The translations under genes were made by a program, and so were the position numbers. Positions 16,001 to 23,171 of a DNA stretch of 51,853 bases are shown piece by piece. How positions within the stretch are numbered: position 1 is the stretch's first letter; each line of letters begins with the position of its first letter. Below the pieces are notes generated by a model that was not told the origin of the DNA, searched no databases, and saw only the letters and a program-made list of their open reading frames with translations. The DNA comes from Clostridiales bacterium (GTDB lineage: Bacteria; Bacillota; Clostridia; Christensenellales; Borkfalkiaceae), in NCBI GenBank assembly GCA_015055965.1, contig SVHG01000006.1:1-51853 (forward strand), read 5' to 3'.

Positions 16001-18037
16001 TAAATTGGTAGTATTTTTGCTAACTAATGAGTAGAATTCCTTTAAAGCAGCTAGCTCACTTTCAGCAACTGCAGGAGCGCTTGGCGTACATCTTCTGCTC
16101 ATTTGAACGACTACTGCATCCCATTTTCTTGAGTTAAGCGCATCTTTTGATTTTGTGTAATAGCTTGAAAGAGTTGACTCACGTAATAAATTCATTACGC
16201 CAACTGAATCAGTTACGTATTCAAGATAAAGCTCTTTGCCTTGACCTTCTTGCACCATAGATGCAAAAGAGGTGGTTAAATCGTAATTATCAAGTATAGC
16301 CGTTCCAATAACTAAAACGTCGTAGGTTGCATAATCGGGCAATTCAGGGGGAGTTTCACCGCCTTCAGGCTTATAAGAAGGCATACAGTAAGGAGCAACC
16401 GCTTCTTCAAGAGTCTTTTTAACGCTTTCCTCAACGCCGTTTGTGTTCACACCTGAAGGAACTTGCTTATCAAATATTCCGTAATATAAAGCCAGCGCGC
16501 GAACGTAACCCTTTGCGCTATCAGACGCGGGTGAAGCCGCCGTCCACGCAGCGCCTTGAAGAATATATTTACAGCCTACCTCCTCTGCCCAAGATTTTGC
16601 AATAGAGGTGTAATATTCGTTCATTTGGGCAACGGTTAAGCTTTCACTTGCATCAGTTTTGGTGTAAGAATCGTCACCGTTAGCGGTTGTGAATATTGAA
16701 GGATTGCTTTGACCGTTAAAGGTATATAGATATATATTAGCGGTATTTTCTGCTAAAGTGGGATAAATCTTCTTTAAAGCAGCAAGCTCGCTGGCTTCAA
16801 CGTCCGTTCCCGTGGGGGTACATCTTCTGGTTATTTGTAAAACGATAGCGTCGAATTTAGTTCTTGCTAAGGTATCCTTTAACAGATAGTCACCGCCCTC
16901 CACAGCGTATCTGTTTAATACGCCGGTGCTGTTAGTCACGTATTTTAAGTTAAGGGTTAAGCCTTCGCTTAAATTAATCATGCTAGCAAGCGCGGTCGTA
17001 GCGTCGTAATTATCAACTATGTCAGAGCCAATAAATAGAATATCGTATTTGGTTGGGTCGTCTACCTGCTCTATTTCTTCAGTATCGTTAGATAAATCGG
17101 GAATGCGTCCGCCAATAACGGTTGCAGCCGCCATTCTTTGCATTTCAAAATAAAGCACGCTACCGCCGGTAAAGCCTATATTTTCCGGGGACTGGCCGTA
17201 TATAGTTGCGTATACCGTTGCAGCCGCTAGATAAGAGCCCTCTAACGAAGGATGGCGTTCGTCCGTATCGTATAGGTTAATTGAAGGATATTCCGCAATA
17301 GAGTTTTCAAATGCGTAGCCCGCGTCTATTATACCAACACCGCCCAACGCTTGTGAAATGCGTTCGCTTACCGTTCTTAAAAAGGCAACGTGATCCTTTC
17401 TGGTATAATCGTAGTGAACCTTACCCTTAACCATTGCTATAGGATTAGTTGCGTTATATTCGGTTAAAGTTCCGTCGTTATTACCCCATACGCAGTAAAG
17501 TAAAATTTCTGCGCCGGCGTTTGCAGCTAAGCGTTGCATAACCTTTGCAGCTGCAAGCTCTGCTTCAAATACGGTGTTTTCGTAAGGGGTTGTTCTTCTG
17601 GAAGGCTCTATAATAACGTAATCCCAGCTTTGCGTTTGAAGCTTGCGGTAGGCTTGTGAGCCAACGTCCGTAGTAGAGTTTGCAAAGTCAGAAATAGTTG
17701 CAGAGCCCCTGGTAACGGAATCAACGTAAATTTCCTTACCGGACTTTTCAGTAAGATTTTTAAATAACGAAGGCATATCGTTAAAGAACATTAAGCTGTT
17801 ACCGAAGAATATAACTCTAAGGGGCTTATCTACGTTGTCATTACCCCCGCTACTATCGCTTGAAGAGCTGGAATCCTCTTCTGTTATACTAGAAGAGTCT
17901 TGGCTATCTTCAGGCCTAGTAATTTCAGAGCTTTCTTCGCCCGTACTAGCGTCAATATTTGGGAAAGACGCGCACGCCGTAAGAAATAAACAGCTTATTG
18001 CAAGCGCGATTACTAAAATGTTGAATAGTTTTTTCAT
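13046..18037 (-). CDS. Giant SGNH-repeat / FIVAR-repeat surface lipoprotein
   Basis: 1663 aa. Residues 1-22 are a lipoprotein signal with lipobox L-T-A-C (Cys22), followed by a Ser/Asp-rich linker (23-70). Residues about 72-310 form an SGNH-like domain: G-N-S-L with Ser81 as candidate nucleophile, and D-x-x-D-E-R-H-P-S giving the C-terminal Asp/His (257-262). Four further copies (about 331-550, 571-794, 811-1035, 1437-1663) start Y-D-(I/V)-L-(F/V)-I-G and keep a shared R-R-x-T-P motif but lack the D-x-x-H, so they look non-catalytic. Between copies four and five lie six FIVAR repeats of about 65 aa (1036-1434), helical modules common in cell-surface adhesins. The protein is probably anchored outside the membrane, binding or deacylating glycans. 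It is transcribed divergently from the AraC regulator at 18295. Confidence 0.85.
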   Translation of the reverse strand: MKKLFNILVIALAISCLFLTACASFPNIDASTGEESSEITRPEDSQDSSSITEEDSSSSSDSSGGNDNVDKPLRVIFFGNSLMFFNDMPSLFKNLTEKSGKEIYVDSVTRGSATISDFANSTTDVGSQAYRKLQTQSWDYVIIEPSRRTTPYENTVFEAELAAAKVMQRLAANAGAEILLYCVWGNNDGTLTEYNATNPIAMVKGKVHYDYTRKDHVAFLRTVSERISQALGGVGIIDAGYAFENSIAEYPSINLYDTDERHPSLEGSYLAAATVYATIYGQSPENIGFTGGSVLYFEMQRMAAATVIGGRIPDLSNDTEEIEQVDDPTKYDILFIGSDIVDNYDATTALASMINLSEGLTLNLKYVTNSTGVLNRYAVEGGDYLLKDTLARTKFDAIVLQITRRCTPTGTDVEASELAALKKIYPTLAENTANIYLYTFNGQSNPSIFTTANGDDSYTKTDASESLTVAQMNEYYTSIAKSWAEEVGCKYILQGAAWTAASPASDSAKGYVRALALYYGIFDKQVPSGVNTNGVEESVKKTLEEAVAPYCMPSYKPEGGETPPELPDYATYDVLVIGTAILDNYDLTTSFASMVQEGQGKELYLEYVTDSVGVMNLLRESTLSSYYTKSKDALNSRKWDAVVVQMSRRCTPSAPAVAESELAALKEFYSLVSKNTTNLYILTFNGQDNPSIFTTEGGANEYTKTDSKESLTAKQMDSYYASLASAWAEEIGCKYILQGTAWTEVNPQTDAERGYVRACALYNGIFDAEVPEGINTNGVEQAMATQIEERVVKYCMASYEAPVIPELPNPESYDVLVIGSKLISNLNVTNSLASMVQIGQNKELYLEYVTNSVGVFNKIASKDSSDDFYADYLAAIQSRKWDAIVLQISRRCTPGSAVELSELNAIKAILPELKSNTQNLFLVTLEATENPNIFLNEGIEYAKSSYKLSATVAEMTAYFNGLASSWAEEIGAKAILHGAAWAEANPANNAEKAYLRTCCLYNVIFASRVPATADTNGVSAEVASSLRRIALNYWLEKTPADLTALNGAIATAEGKVEGEYTTNSWNALQAILAEAKLLTGASDQEEIDATVLLLNEAIDALVLKADLSLLTALIAEVEALNEESYTPNSFALLTDSLTAAKALSGDNTQEEVNGAYNALNEAKQALLLRADFTALNSAIATAKGKVELNYTQASWQLLVNALSEAEALDFNATQEEVNAKASALNEAIEGLIVKADLTALNSAIAIAEGKVEGEYTVASWAVLKEALASAKLLDEGSDSVVIANATVALNSAIAGLVLKANLTELNELLGEIALLEKDAYTEESWQALQDEIALANSLNSESAQADVDAVVASIKNAKGALEEKVETDLSQLTLLLTEIELLDERNYTLASWTALEASIAGADEITKENTQEEVNQAVAVILAAKQALVLIPTYETYDILFIGSDLIEDEYIAVSLSSMISLGKSQELHLEYVTDGVGVINRLVYREDESNNEDLYSRTRAALNARRWDSIIIQFSRRATPESTVANSELAALKAIYPTLTRNCEDIYIFTLNGSSTATIFSPEGVSYTSTGEKSTLSAADMGTYYQTVVEQWCAELGCKSILYGSAYNEMAPSTSKAKGFMRALCIYYSIFNEEMPSGTDVQGTSSSGVTKIKAAASKYCLG

Positions 18038-18049
18038 AAATACTCCTAT

Positions 18050-18084
18050 TTTTATTTTACAAAGATTGCTCTTTGTATTATTAT
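18050..18084 (-). promoter_or_regulatory. Conserved leader segment of the SGNH lipoprotein gene
   Basis: In the minus-strand leader, ATAATAATACAA and, eight bases later, CTTTGTAAAATAAAA closely match ATAATAATACAA and CTTTGTAAATTAAAA in the leader of the paralogous gene (30336-30362). Here ACAAAG and CTTTGT also form a small inverted repeat. AGGAG follows about five bases before the ATG. Confidence 0.45.
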
Positions 18085-18216
18085 ATTATTAAGGGTTAAT
18101 TCTACAATAATTACCCCTTTTTATCGCAAAAAAACAACATTTTATGCCGTTATCATAATAAAACAGGGTTTTATTCTCTCTTTTATTAGGCCAAACAGCA
18201 TTATTTTACGCATAAT

Positions 18217-18245
18217 ATTATAACATTATATACACCGTTTGTCAA
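18217..18245 (-). promoter_or_regulatory. Consensus promoter of the 1663-aa lipoprotein gene
   Basis: Minus-strand TTGACA (18245-18240) and TATAAT (18222-18217) are exactly 17 bp apart. The context AATGTTATAATA is shared with the promoter of the paralogous lipoprotein gene. The leader to the ATG is about 170 bases. Confidence 0.8.
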
Positions 18246-18249
18246 TGGT

Positions 18250-18280
18250 AAAAAATGCCTAATAAAATCCCAAAAATTGC
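18250..18280 (+). promoter_or_regulatory. Candidate AraC operator: direct repeats AAAAA-n-TGC
   Basis: AAAAAATGC (18250-18258) and AAAAATTGC (18272-18280) are direct repeats with TGC to TGC of 22 bp. The same pair, same spacing and same position relative to the divergent promoter occurs at 30258-30289. It is immediately upstream of the -35 box of the lipoprotein gene, the usual place for an AraC-type activator. Confidence 0.65.
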
Positions 18281-18294
18281 TCTAAGGAATAAAA

Positions 18295-19143
18295 ATGGAA
18301 AAAATATTTAAAAGCGAATTTATTGTTACCCGCAAGCCAACTTCCCTGCTTGCCTTAAAAAACCCGCGTGATTTAAACAAAAATTTTTTATATCAAGCGT
18401 TAGACGTAGGCTACGAATATAACGAAAAGGGCTATTACCATCAGCGCGAAAACGGCGTATGCCATCTTGTGGTATATACTAAAAGCGGTAGCGCGTTGTT
18501 AGAATACGAAGGTAAGGAAATAGAGTTAAAGCCCAACAGCTTACTATTTATAACCTTCGCTCAAAAAAGCGTAATTAAGGCGCTTGATTCGCACTGGGAA
18601 ATTTACTTTATGCACGTAATGGGCGCTAATACGGATGAAATTTACAGGGCCGTTTGCCAATATAACGGCTATTTAATAGAAAACTTTTCCGATAATATCT
18701 TTACGGAAGGAATTTTATCGCTATACCGTGAATACAAAAAACCCAATATCGACTACTATTCAATTTCTAAAATCATTTACTCTCTTTTACTAGACGTGGT
18801 TAAGCAATCCCATCCGGACTTCCGCCACGAAATAGTTCAAAGGGCTATTTCATACCTAAGCCAAAACTACCCAAAGAAAATCACGTTAGACGATATTTGC
18901 AGAGAGCTTTTTATTTCTAAATACTTCTTTATTAGAAAATTCCACGCAGAAGTTGGTTGTTCCCCAAAGCAGTATTTAACAAAGCTACGGTTAGAAAAAG
19001 CAAAGTATATGCTTATTCACACCGATAATTCCGTTGCAGAAATAGCCCAAGCCGTTGGCTTTGAAAGCGAAAAGAACATCTATTACGCATTTAAATCCGC
19101 CCTAGGCATAAGCCCAAGGGAATACAAAGAAAACTTCGTATAA
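18295..19143 (+). CDS. AraC family transcriptional regulator 1
   Basis: 282 aa. The N-terminal half (about 1-165) is a cupin-like sensing domain (G-Y-Y-H-Q-R-E-N-G, L-L-E-Y-E-G-K-E-I-E-L-K-P-N-S-L). Residues about 180-282 are the double helix-turn-helix AraC domain, with D-D-I-C-R-E-L-F-I-S-K-Y-F-F-I-R-K-F and the C-terminal signature V-G-F-E-S-E-K-N-I-Y-Y-A-F-K. It is divergent from the 1663-aa lipoprotein gene and is a close paralogue of the regulator at 29395 (also 282 aa), which is divergent from the other SGNH lipoprotein. It probably senses a sugar or related ligand and activates the lipoprotein gene through the direct repeats at 18250-18280. AAGGAA precedes the start. Confidence 0.92.
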   Translation: MEKIFKSEFIVTRKPTSLLALKNPRDLNKNFLYQALDVGYEYNEKGYYHQRENGVCHLVVYTKSGSALLEYEGKEIELKPNSLLFITFAQKSVIKALDSHWEIYFMHVMGANTDEIYRAVCQYNGYLIENFSDNIFTEGILSLYREYKKPNIDYYSISKIIYSLLLDVVKQSHPDFRHEIVQRAISYLSQNYPKKITLDDICRELFISKYFFIRKFHAEVGCSPKQYLTKLRLEKAKYMLIHTDNSVAEIAQAVGFESEKNIYYAFKSALGISPREYKENFV

Positions 19144-19150
19144 GCAATTT

Positions 19151-19190
19151 AAAAACCGCCTGCTTTTAGTGAAAAACGGACGGTTTTTTA
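19151..19190 (+). terminator. Terminator of the first AraC gene
   Basis: AAAAACCG and CGGTTTTTT pair as the ends of an imperfect hairpin that starts eight bases after the stop codon and ends in a T-run. Confidence 0.6.
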
Positions 19191-19200
19191 TAAAAAGTAA

Positions 19201-19229
19201 GCCTATAAGTCGATTAACGGCACTTTAAA
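19201..19229 (+). repeat. Dispersed quasi-palindromic element, copy b
   Basis: CCTATAAGTCGATTAACGGC followed by ACTTT, located between two terminators in the convergent gap. Confidence 0.7.
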
Positions 19230-19231
19230 TT

Positions 19232-19264
19232 AAAAAACAGGGTAACGTAATTACCCTGTTTTTT
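19232..19264. terminator. Bidirectional terminator of the sigma/propeller operon
   Basis: AAAAAACAGGGTAA pairs with TTACCCTGTTTTTT around a five-base loop, ending 23 bp before the propeller gene's stop codon. Confidence 0.9.
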
Positions 19265-19287
19265 CTTTTTTACTGTTATCTATTTTG

Positions 19288-21198
19288 TTAATCAAAAACC
19301 TTTTCAACCTTAAAGTCGTTAACACCGAACATATACATATAGCCGTCTATATAAACACCGCGCTTGTACTCTGGCGTTCCGTTAAGCTTAGTGTTAATAA
19401 GCTCAACAAGCTCGTACCCGTCAAAATGAAGAAGAAGGTATCTTTCGTAATCGTCAGCTCTATAATCGCTAACGCCAACACCAATAAGTTGATTTTGACG
19501 GTCTATATAATAGGATTTATATTCGGTAGAATACTCTGCATTTTTAAGCTCGTAAGAGCAAACCGAACGAACGCCGGTTTCTACTTCTTCATAAACCTCA
19601 ACCTTAAAGCTATTCCAAGAAGCCCCAACACCAATACCAAGAAGATATCCGTTACCAAGATTAATAAGGGAGGTTGAAAATCCTTCAATCGTTCCGGTAT
19701 CCTTATAGGTAATATTGCTTAAATCAGATAAATCAAAGAAGAATACGGGGTCAGAACGCTCAATAGAGGTACAAGCATAAGCTATTTCCCCATCAAACCT
19801 TACGGACTGAATTTCTTCATAAGGTGGAGCAAAGTCAATAACCGAAGCAATAATTTCAAAGCTGTTAAGGTCTATACAATATAGGCTGGCGTTACATCTG
19901 CCCGTTGCCGTTTGAAGAACGCTCACGCTAACGTTTGCATTACTATAAGAGTGCGTAGTAAGCGTTGTTGCGTTAGTCGTTGTGAATACGCGAAGAACAC
20001 CCTCGTATTCATCCATACTCCATTGATCCTTAACGTACCCCCTAACGGTGGCCTTGCCCTTTATTTCAAATTGCTCTTCACCGTAGCTCAAGCAAGATAT
20101 TTCCGTCATGGCGTTTCTAGTAATAGTTCCGTCATCATTTTCTGTTTTTTCTGCAAATACGTGGGTTAAAAACAGATGATTTTCAGAAACGTAAACCTCT
20201 TCTGAATATGAAAGATAAGCAGCAGTTCCCACTAAATCTAACGTGCTTTCATCTAATTTCATAGCAATAGTATAGCGCGGATCGTTTAAATCTTCAGGGA
20301 ATAAAATACTGCTTGCGGGAAGACTATATAACCCTTCCCCCTCATCAATTTGGGGAATAAAGGTGCTTTCGTCATCAAAATCCAGCCCGTTTTTATTAAT
20401 AACAAATTCGGTTAGAAGTAAAATGCTGCCGTTTGCCGTACGTGAGGACATATAATCCCCGGTAATCTTAAATTCATCCTTTTTAACTATATTAGTAGGA
20501 TCGCTAACGTCAAGTGAAACCAAGCTTACGAATCTGTTAGAATTTATATTCTTCTTTTCGTAATACTGGGTAATTACCGTTACCGTTTTACAATCGCTTG
20601 AAAGATAAAATTCCCATTGATTTAAATAATAATTGTTACTACCGGCATAAAGTGTGTAATTACCAACCTCTACAGTATTTTCTTTATTGATAGCGTAAAC
20701 GCGAAGAACGTCCTCATCAAGATAATAAATATGAGTATCGCTTCGTTTAATTCTATCTGCTTCAATAATGCCTGCTACTTGGTTATCCGTTATTTCTTGA
20801 TAGCTATCTACCTTATTCGCTGCTTCATTCATAGCAGGCGGCATAAGATCAACGTCACCGCCCTTTGCGCAACCAAAGGATAAATTAGTTTTTAAAATCC
20901 CCCAAAGCTTTTGCGCGTTGTTTTTATATCTTGGTGGGGTAAAAGTTGCAACGTTCAAATTTTGAATAACTTCGTAATATTCGCTGTTTTTATATTTAGA
21001 TACGTCCGGTGGGGTTGTTCTAAATGGAAGAAACAACCATAAATTACCGGCAATTATCGCAAGGCTTGCGCAAGCCGCAACCAAAATGGTTAACAACCTA
21101 CTATTATTTTTTTTTGCCGTTACGTTATTTGGATTTGACTCTTCAATATATTTATCATCAACAAGGCTAAAGCTCCGATACCAATTCTTTTTTTTCAT
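19288..21198 (-). CDS. Membrane-anchored beta-propeller protein, likely sigma-factor partner
   Basis: 636 aa. A basic cytoplasmic tail (1-34) is followed by one membrane segment (about 35-57) and a large outside region (about 85-636). That region matches the secreted C-terminal beta-propeller family (PF09826 type): V-A-G-I-I-E-A-D-R-I-K-R-S-D-T-H-I-Y-Y-L and repeated four-strand blades. The ATG overlaps the TGA of the ECF sigma factor gene (ATGA), so the two are made together. By analogy with other ECF operons the short N-terminal tail would bind the sigma factor and the propeller would sense a signal outside. The anti-sigma role is an inference; no classical anti-sigma zinc motif is present. 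Confidence 0.8.
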   Translation of the reverse strand: MKKKNWYRSFSLVDDKYIEESNPNNVTAKKNNSRLLTILVAACASLAIIAGNLWLFLPFRTTPPDVSKYKNSEYYEVIQNLNVATFTPPRYKNNAQKLWGILKTNLSFGCAKGGDVDLMPPAMNEAANKVDSYQEITDNQVAGIIEADRIKRSDTHIYYLDEDVLRVYAINKENTVEVGNYTLYAGSNNYYLNQWEFYLSSDCKTVTVITQYYEKKNINSNRFVSLVSLDVSDPTNIVKKDEFKITGDYMSSRTANGSILLLTEFVINKNGLDFDDESTFIPQIDEGEGLYSLPASSILFPEDLNDPRYTIAMKLDESTLDLVGTAAYLSYSEEVYVSENHLFLTHVFAEKTENDDGTITRNAMTEISCLSYGEEQFEIKGKATVRGYVKDQWSMDEYEGVLRVFTTTNATTLTTHSYSNANVSVSVLQTATGRCNASLYCIDLNSFEIIASVIDFAPPYEEIQSVRFDGEIAYACTSIERSDPVFFFDLSDLSNITYKDTGTIEGFSTSLINLGNGYLLGIGVGASWNSFKVEVYEEVETGVRSVCSYELKNAEYSTEYKSYYIDRQNQLIGVGVSDYRADDYERYLLLHFDGYELVELINTKLNGTPEYKRGVYIDGYMYMFGVNDFKVEKVFD

Positions 21199-21746
21199 AC
21201 AAATACACCTTCCTCAATAAGATATTTTTTAAACTTAATTCTGGTTCTATGCAGAATAACGCTAACGTGACTTTCTGAAAGATGCATACTGTTTGCAATA
21301 TCATTAACACTCATTGAATACCAATATCTACGCATAAAAATCACTCTAGTTCGCTCGTCAAGGCTAGCTAGAAAGCCGTTAATTGCATTTCTTAAAAGAA
21401 ATTCATCTTCAATTGAAGCATCTCCGTTTGGAATACATTCCCAGTATTCTTCAATAACGTTTTCAATTTCTGCGTGGCGTTTTTGCGCGTTATAATATTT
21501 ATATCTGTCTATTGCGATATTCCTTGTGATACGGGCAAGAAAGCATTTTAATCTTGTTGGCCATTGTGGCGGTATTGAGTTCCACGCGCCAACCCACGTA
21601 TCGTTAACGCATTCAGCCGAATCTTCGTGCGAATGAAGTACGTTATATGCAATAGAATAGCAATAATTACCGTATTTCATTTGCGTTTCACGAATAGCCA
21701 TTTCATTACGTTCCCAATATAACTTAACTATTCTTTCATCTTCCAT
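21195..21746 (-). CDS. ECF-type RNA polymerase sigma factor
   Basis: 183 aa, the usual ECF length. Region 2 spans about residues 15-80 (Y-G-N-Y-C-Y-S-I-A-Y-N-V-L, D-T-W-V-G-A-W-N-S-I-P, I-T-R-N-I-A-I-D-R-Y-K). Region 4 spans about 125-178, with S-V-N-D-I-A-N-S-M-H-L-S-E-S-H-V-S-V-I-L-H-R-T-R as its helix-turn-helix. It directs RNA polymerase to a small regulon, probably including its own operon. It is the first gene of the operon with the propeller protein. AAGGAGGTGA lies just before the ATG. Confidence 0.93.
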   Translation of the reverse strand: MEDERIVKLYWERNEMAIRETQMKYGNYCYSIAYNVLHSHEDSAECVNDTWVGAWNSIPPQWPTRLKCFLARITRNIAIDRYKYYNAQKRHAEIENVIEEYWECIPNGDASIEDEFLLRNAINGFLASLDERTRVIFMRRYWYSMSVNDIANSMHLSESHVSVILHRTRIKFKKYLIEEGVFV

Positions 21747-21775
21747 AAAGTCACCTCCTTACACGTTACTAAAAG

Positions 21776-21801
21776 GCCTTTCACCTATATAGTCGAAAGG
21801 C
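21776..21801 (-). promoter_or_regulatory. Inverted repeat upstream of the sigma factor gene
   Basis: GCCTTTC and GAAAGGC are perfect inverted arms separated by 12 bases, about 30 bp upstream of the sigma gene's start. It could be a leader hairpin or part of an autoregulated promoter. Confidence 0.4.
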
Positions 21802-22012
21802 AAACTGAATATCTTACAGCTTAAAAAAATTTTTTGTATTGTATAAATTATCGGTATCTATACGCCTATTATATCATATCTTTAGTTAAATTTCAATATG
21901 CTTTATCATTTTATCTTAAGCTAATCACTTAAAAAAGCTAAAACAAGCGCTTAAAAAATCATCAACTTTACCCTTAAAAATCCTAATATTTATAGATAAA
22001 ATAAACATCCAC

Positions 22013-22320
22013 CCGAATATCGCGTGATTTTTATTTTTCGGGCATAGCCCTTGCTCACCGGCTAGAACAAAGGTGCTTTTTATTTGACCTGCCGGTTATG
22101 CACTTATTACCTGCTACCCATGAGCGGGCTTCACTTTTGCCTTCTCCTGCGGGAGAAGGTGTTACGAGTTTTCGAGTGACGGATGAGGAGTTGTATAATT
22201 AGTGCTTTAATTTTTATTTATATTTTTTACCAAAACACCTCATCCAGCACTAACGTAGTCCCCCTTCCCCCACTGGGGAAGGCTCTTTTCCACTCACCGG
22301 TAAACCTCTACCAAGCCATG
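22013..22320. repeat. Composite block of palindromic (BIME-like) repeats
   Basis: A gene-free stretch built from hairpins: ACCGGC...GCCGGT (22057-22096), CCTTCTC...GAGAAGG (22140-22159) and CCTTCCCC-CACT-GGGGAAGG (22263-22282). An inverted pair GGATGAGG (22181) / CCTCATCC (22238) links the last two. The block is flanked by imperfect direct copies of CGAATATCGCGTG at 22014 and 22321. The form is that of REP/BIME or a small non-coding MITE. It is more G+C-rich than its surroundings. An open frame across it is not a credible gene. The flank 21802-22012 is AT-rich with nothing recognisable. Confidence 0.6.
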
Positions 22321-22322
22321 CG

Positions 22323-22355
22323 AATATCGCGTGGTTTTTCTTTATATCAAAAAAG
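22323..22355 (+). repeat. 33-bp dispersed repeat, copy 2
   Basis: Identical over 33 bp to 76-108 and, like that copy, it runs straight into a terminator hairpin. Confidence 0.7.
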
Positions 22356-22386
22356 ACTAACGAAAATTTCGTTAGTCTTTTTTTCT
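22350..22386. terminator. Terminator hairpin after the dispersed repeat
   Basis: GACTAACG and CGTTAGTC pair, flanked by A-run and T-run, giving a bidirectional terminator. It lies about 130 bp beyond the end of the minus-strand lipoprotein gene at 22513. Confidence 0.75.
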
Positions 22387-22481
22387 TACCAATATAAAAA
22401 GAGCAATAAAGCGTCTTTTAATTTACTTGTATTTTTATTGGATTACACTTGGTTTTTTATTGTTTTTTTGTTTGAAAAGTG

Positions 22482-22510
22482 CCCCTTTAGCGCGATTATC
22501 GCCATTTTTT
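22482..22510 (+). repeat. Dispersed quasi-palindromic element, copy c
   Basis: A divergent copy (CCTTTAGCGCGATTATCGCC then a T-run) abutting the stop codon of the gene at 22513. Confidence 0.5.
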
Positions 22511-22512
22511 AA

Positions 22513-23070
22513 TTATCGCGGTAAATAGGTATAATAAGCCACGATAGGTAAATCTTCTTCATAAGCTGGCGTTACAGCGTATACCTTTAATCCAACCTCT
22601 AATTCATCAAAAAAGCAAAAGCTTCCGTCTTTATTAACAACGTAAGGGCGTTCATTGTTTAAATCTATTATACCCAAACTATCTTCCAAAAACCATTTCC
22701 CAATTTGCTTTTTACCGCCGTCTAGCACGATTTCATATTCTTCAACGGTTGCCTTGATTACTTCTATTTTTATAATTTCCATATCCTTAGTATAGACGGT
22801 TGAAGGATAGGTTTCTTGAATTAAGCATTCCCCTTTATACGTTACTATAATTTTATCGCCTGCAATAAGTGGGTAATCTATTCCGTAATCTTTCGGATTA
22901 AAAAACATCATGCTTCCACTAAGAAGCAAAACGCATTTATCCGGCATATGAAAGCCGTAATCATAACCGCAAACGAAGGTAGCGGTTTTTTGTTTACCTT
23001 CTCCGCTAATATTACAACCAAAGCAACAAAGGGTTAAACAACAGGTTAAAACAGCTAAAATTCTTTTCAT
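22513..23070 (-). CDS. Small secreted lipoprotein of unknown function
   Basis: 185 aa from the ATG at 23070, preferred over the ATG nine bases upstream because AAGGAG is eight bases before it. Residues 1 to about 19 are a lipoprotein signal ending C-C-F-G-C. The mature part is beta-rich, with L-I-A-G-D-K-I-I-V-T-Y-K-G resembling an OB/SH3-like barrel seen in small Gram-positive lipoproteins. I do not recognise a named family. It follows a P-loop gene in the same direction, with a dispersed element between them. Confidence 0.75.
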   Translation of the reverse strand: MKRILAVLTCCLTLCCFGCNISGEGKQKTATFVCGYDYGFHMPDKCVLLLSGSMMFFNPKDYGIDYPLIAGDKIIVTYKGECLIQETYPSTVYTKDMEIIKIEVIKATVEEYEIVLDGGKKQIGKWFLEDSLGIIDLNNERPYVVNKDGSFCFFDELEVGLKVYAVTPAYEEDLPIVAYYTYLPR

Positions 23071-23090
23071 TTTGTACACTCCTTAAAAAT

Positions 23091-23124
23091 AAAATAGCCG
23101 ATAATCGACTTATACGCCCACTTT
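23091..23124 (-). repeat. Dispersed quasi-palindromic element, copy d
   Basis: On the minus strand CGTATAAGTCGATTATCGGC followed by TATTTT, 48 bp after the stop of the P-loop gene and 20 bp before the lipoprotein start. Confidence 0.7.
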
Positions 23125-23171
23125 TAAAAAAATATTTTTTAATAGCGTTCACTTATAAGGCGAAATAAAAA

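Noticed and set aside
22183-22512. Plus-strand 109-codon open frame
   Set aside because: It runs through palindromic repeats and a terminator, has no ribosome binding site and a non-protein-like composition.
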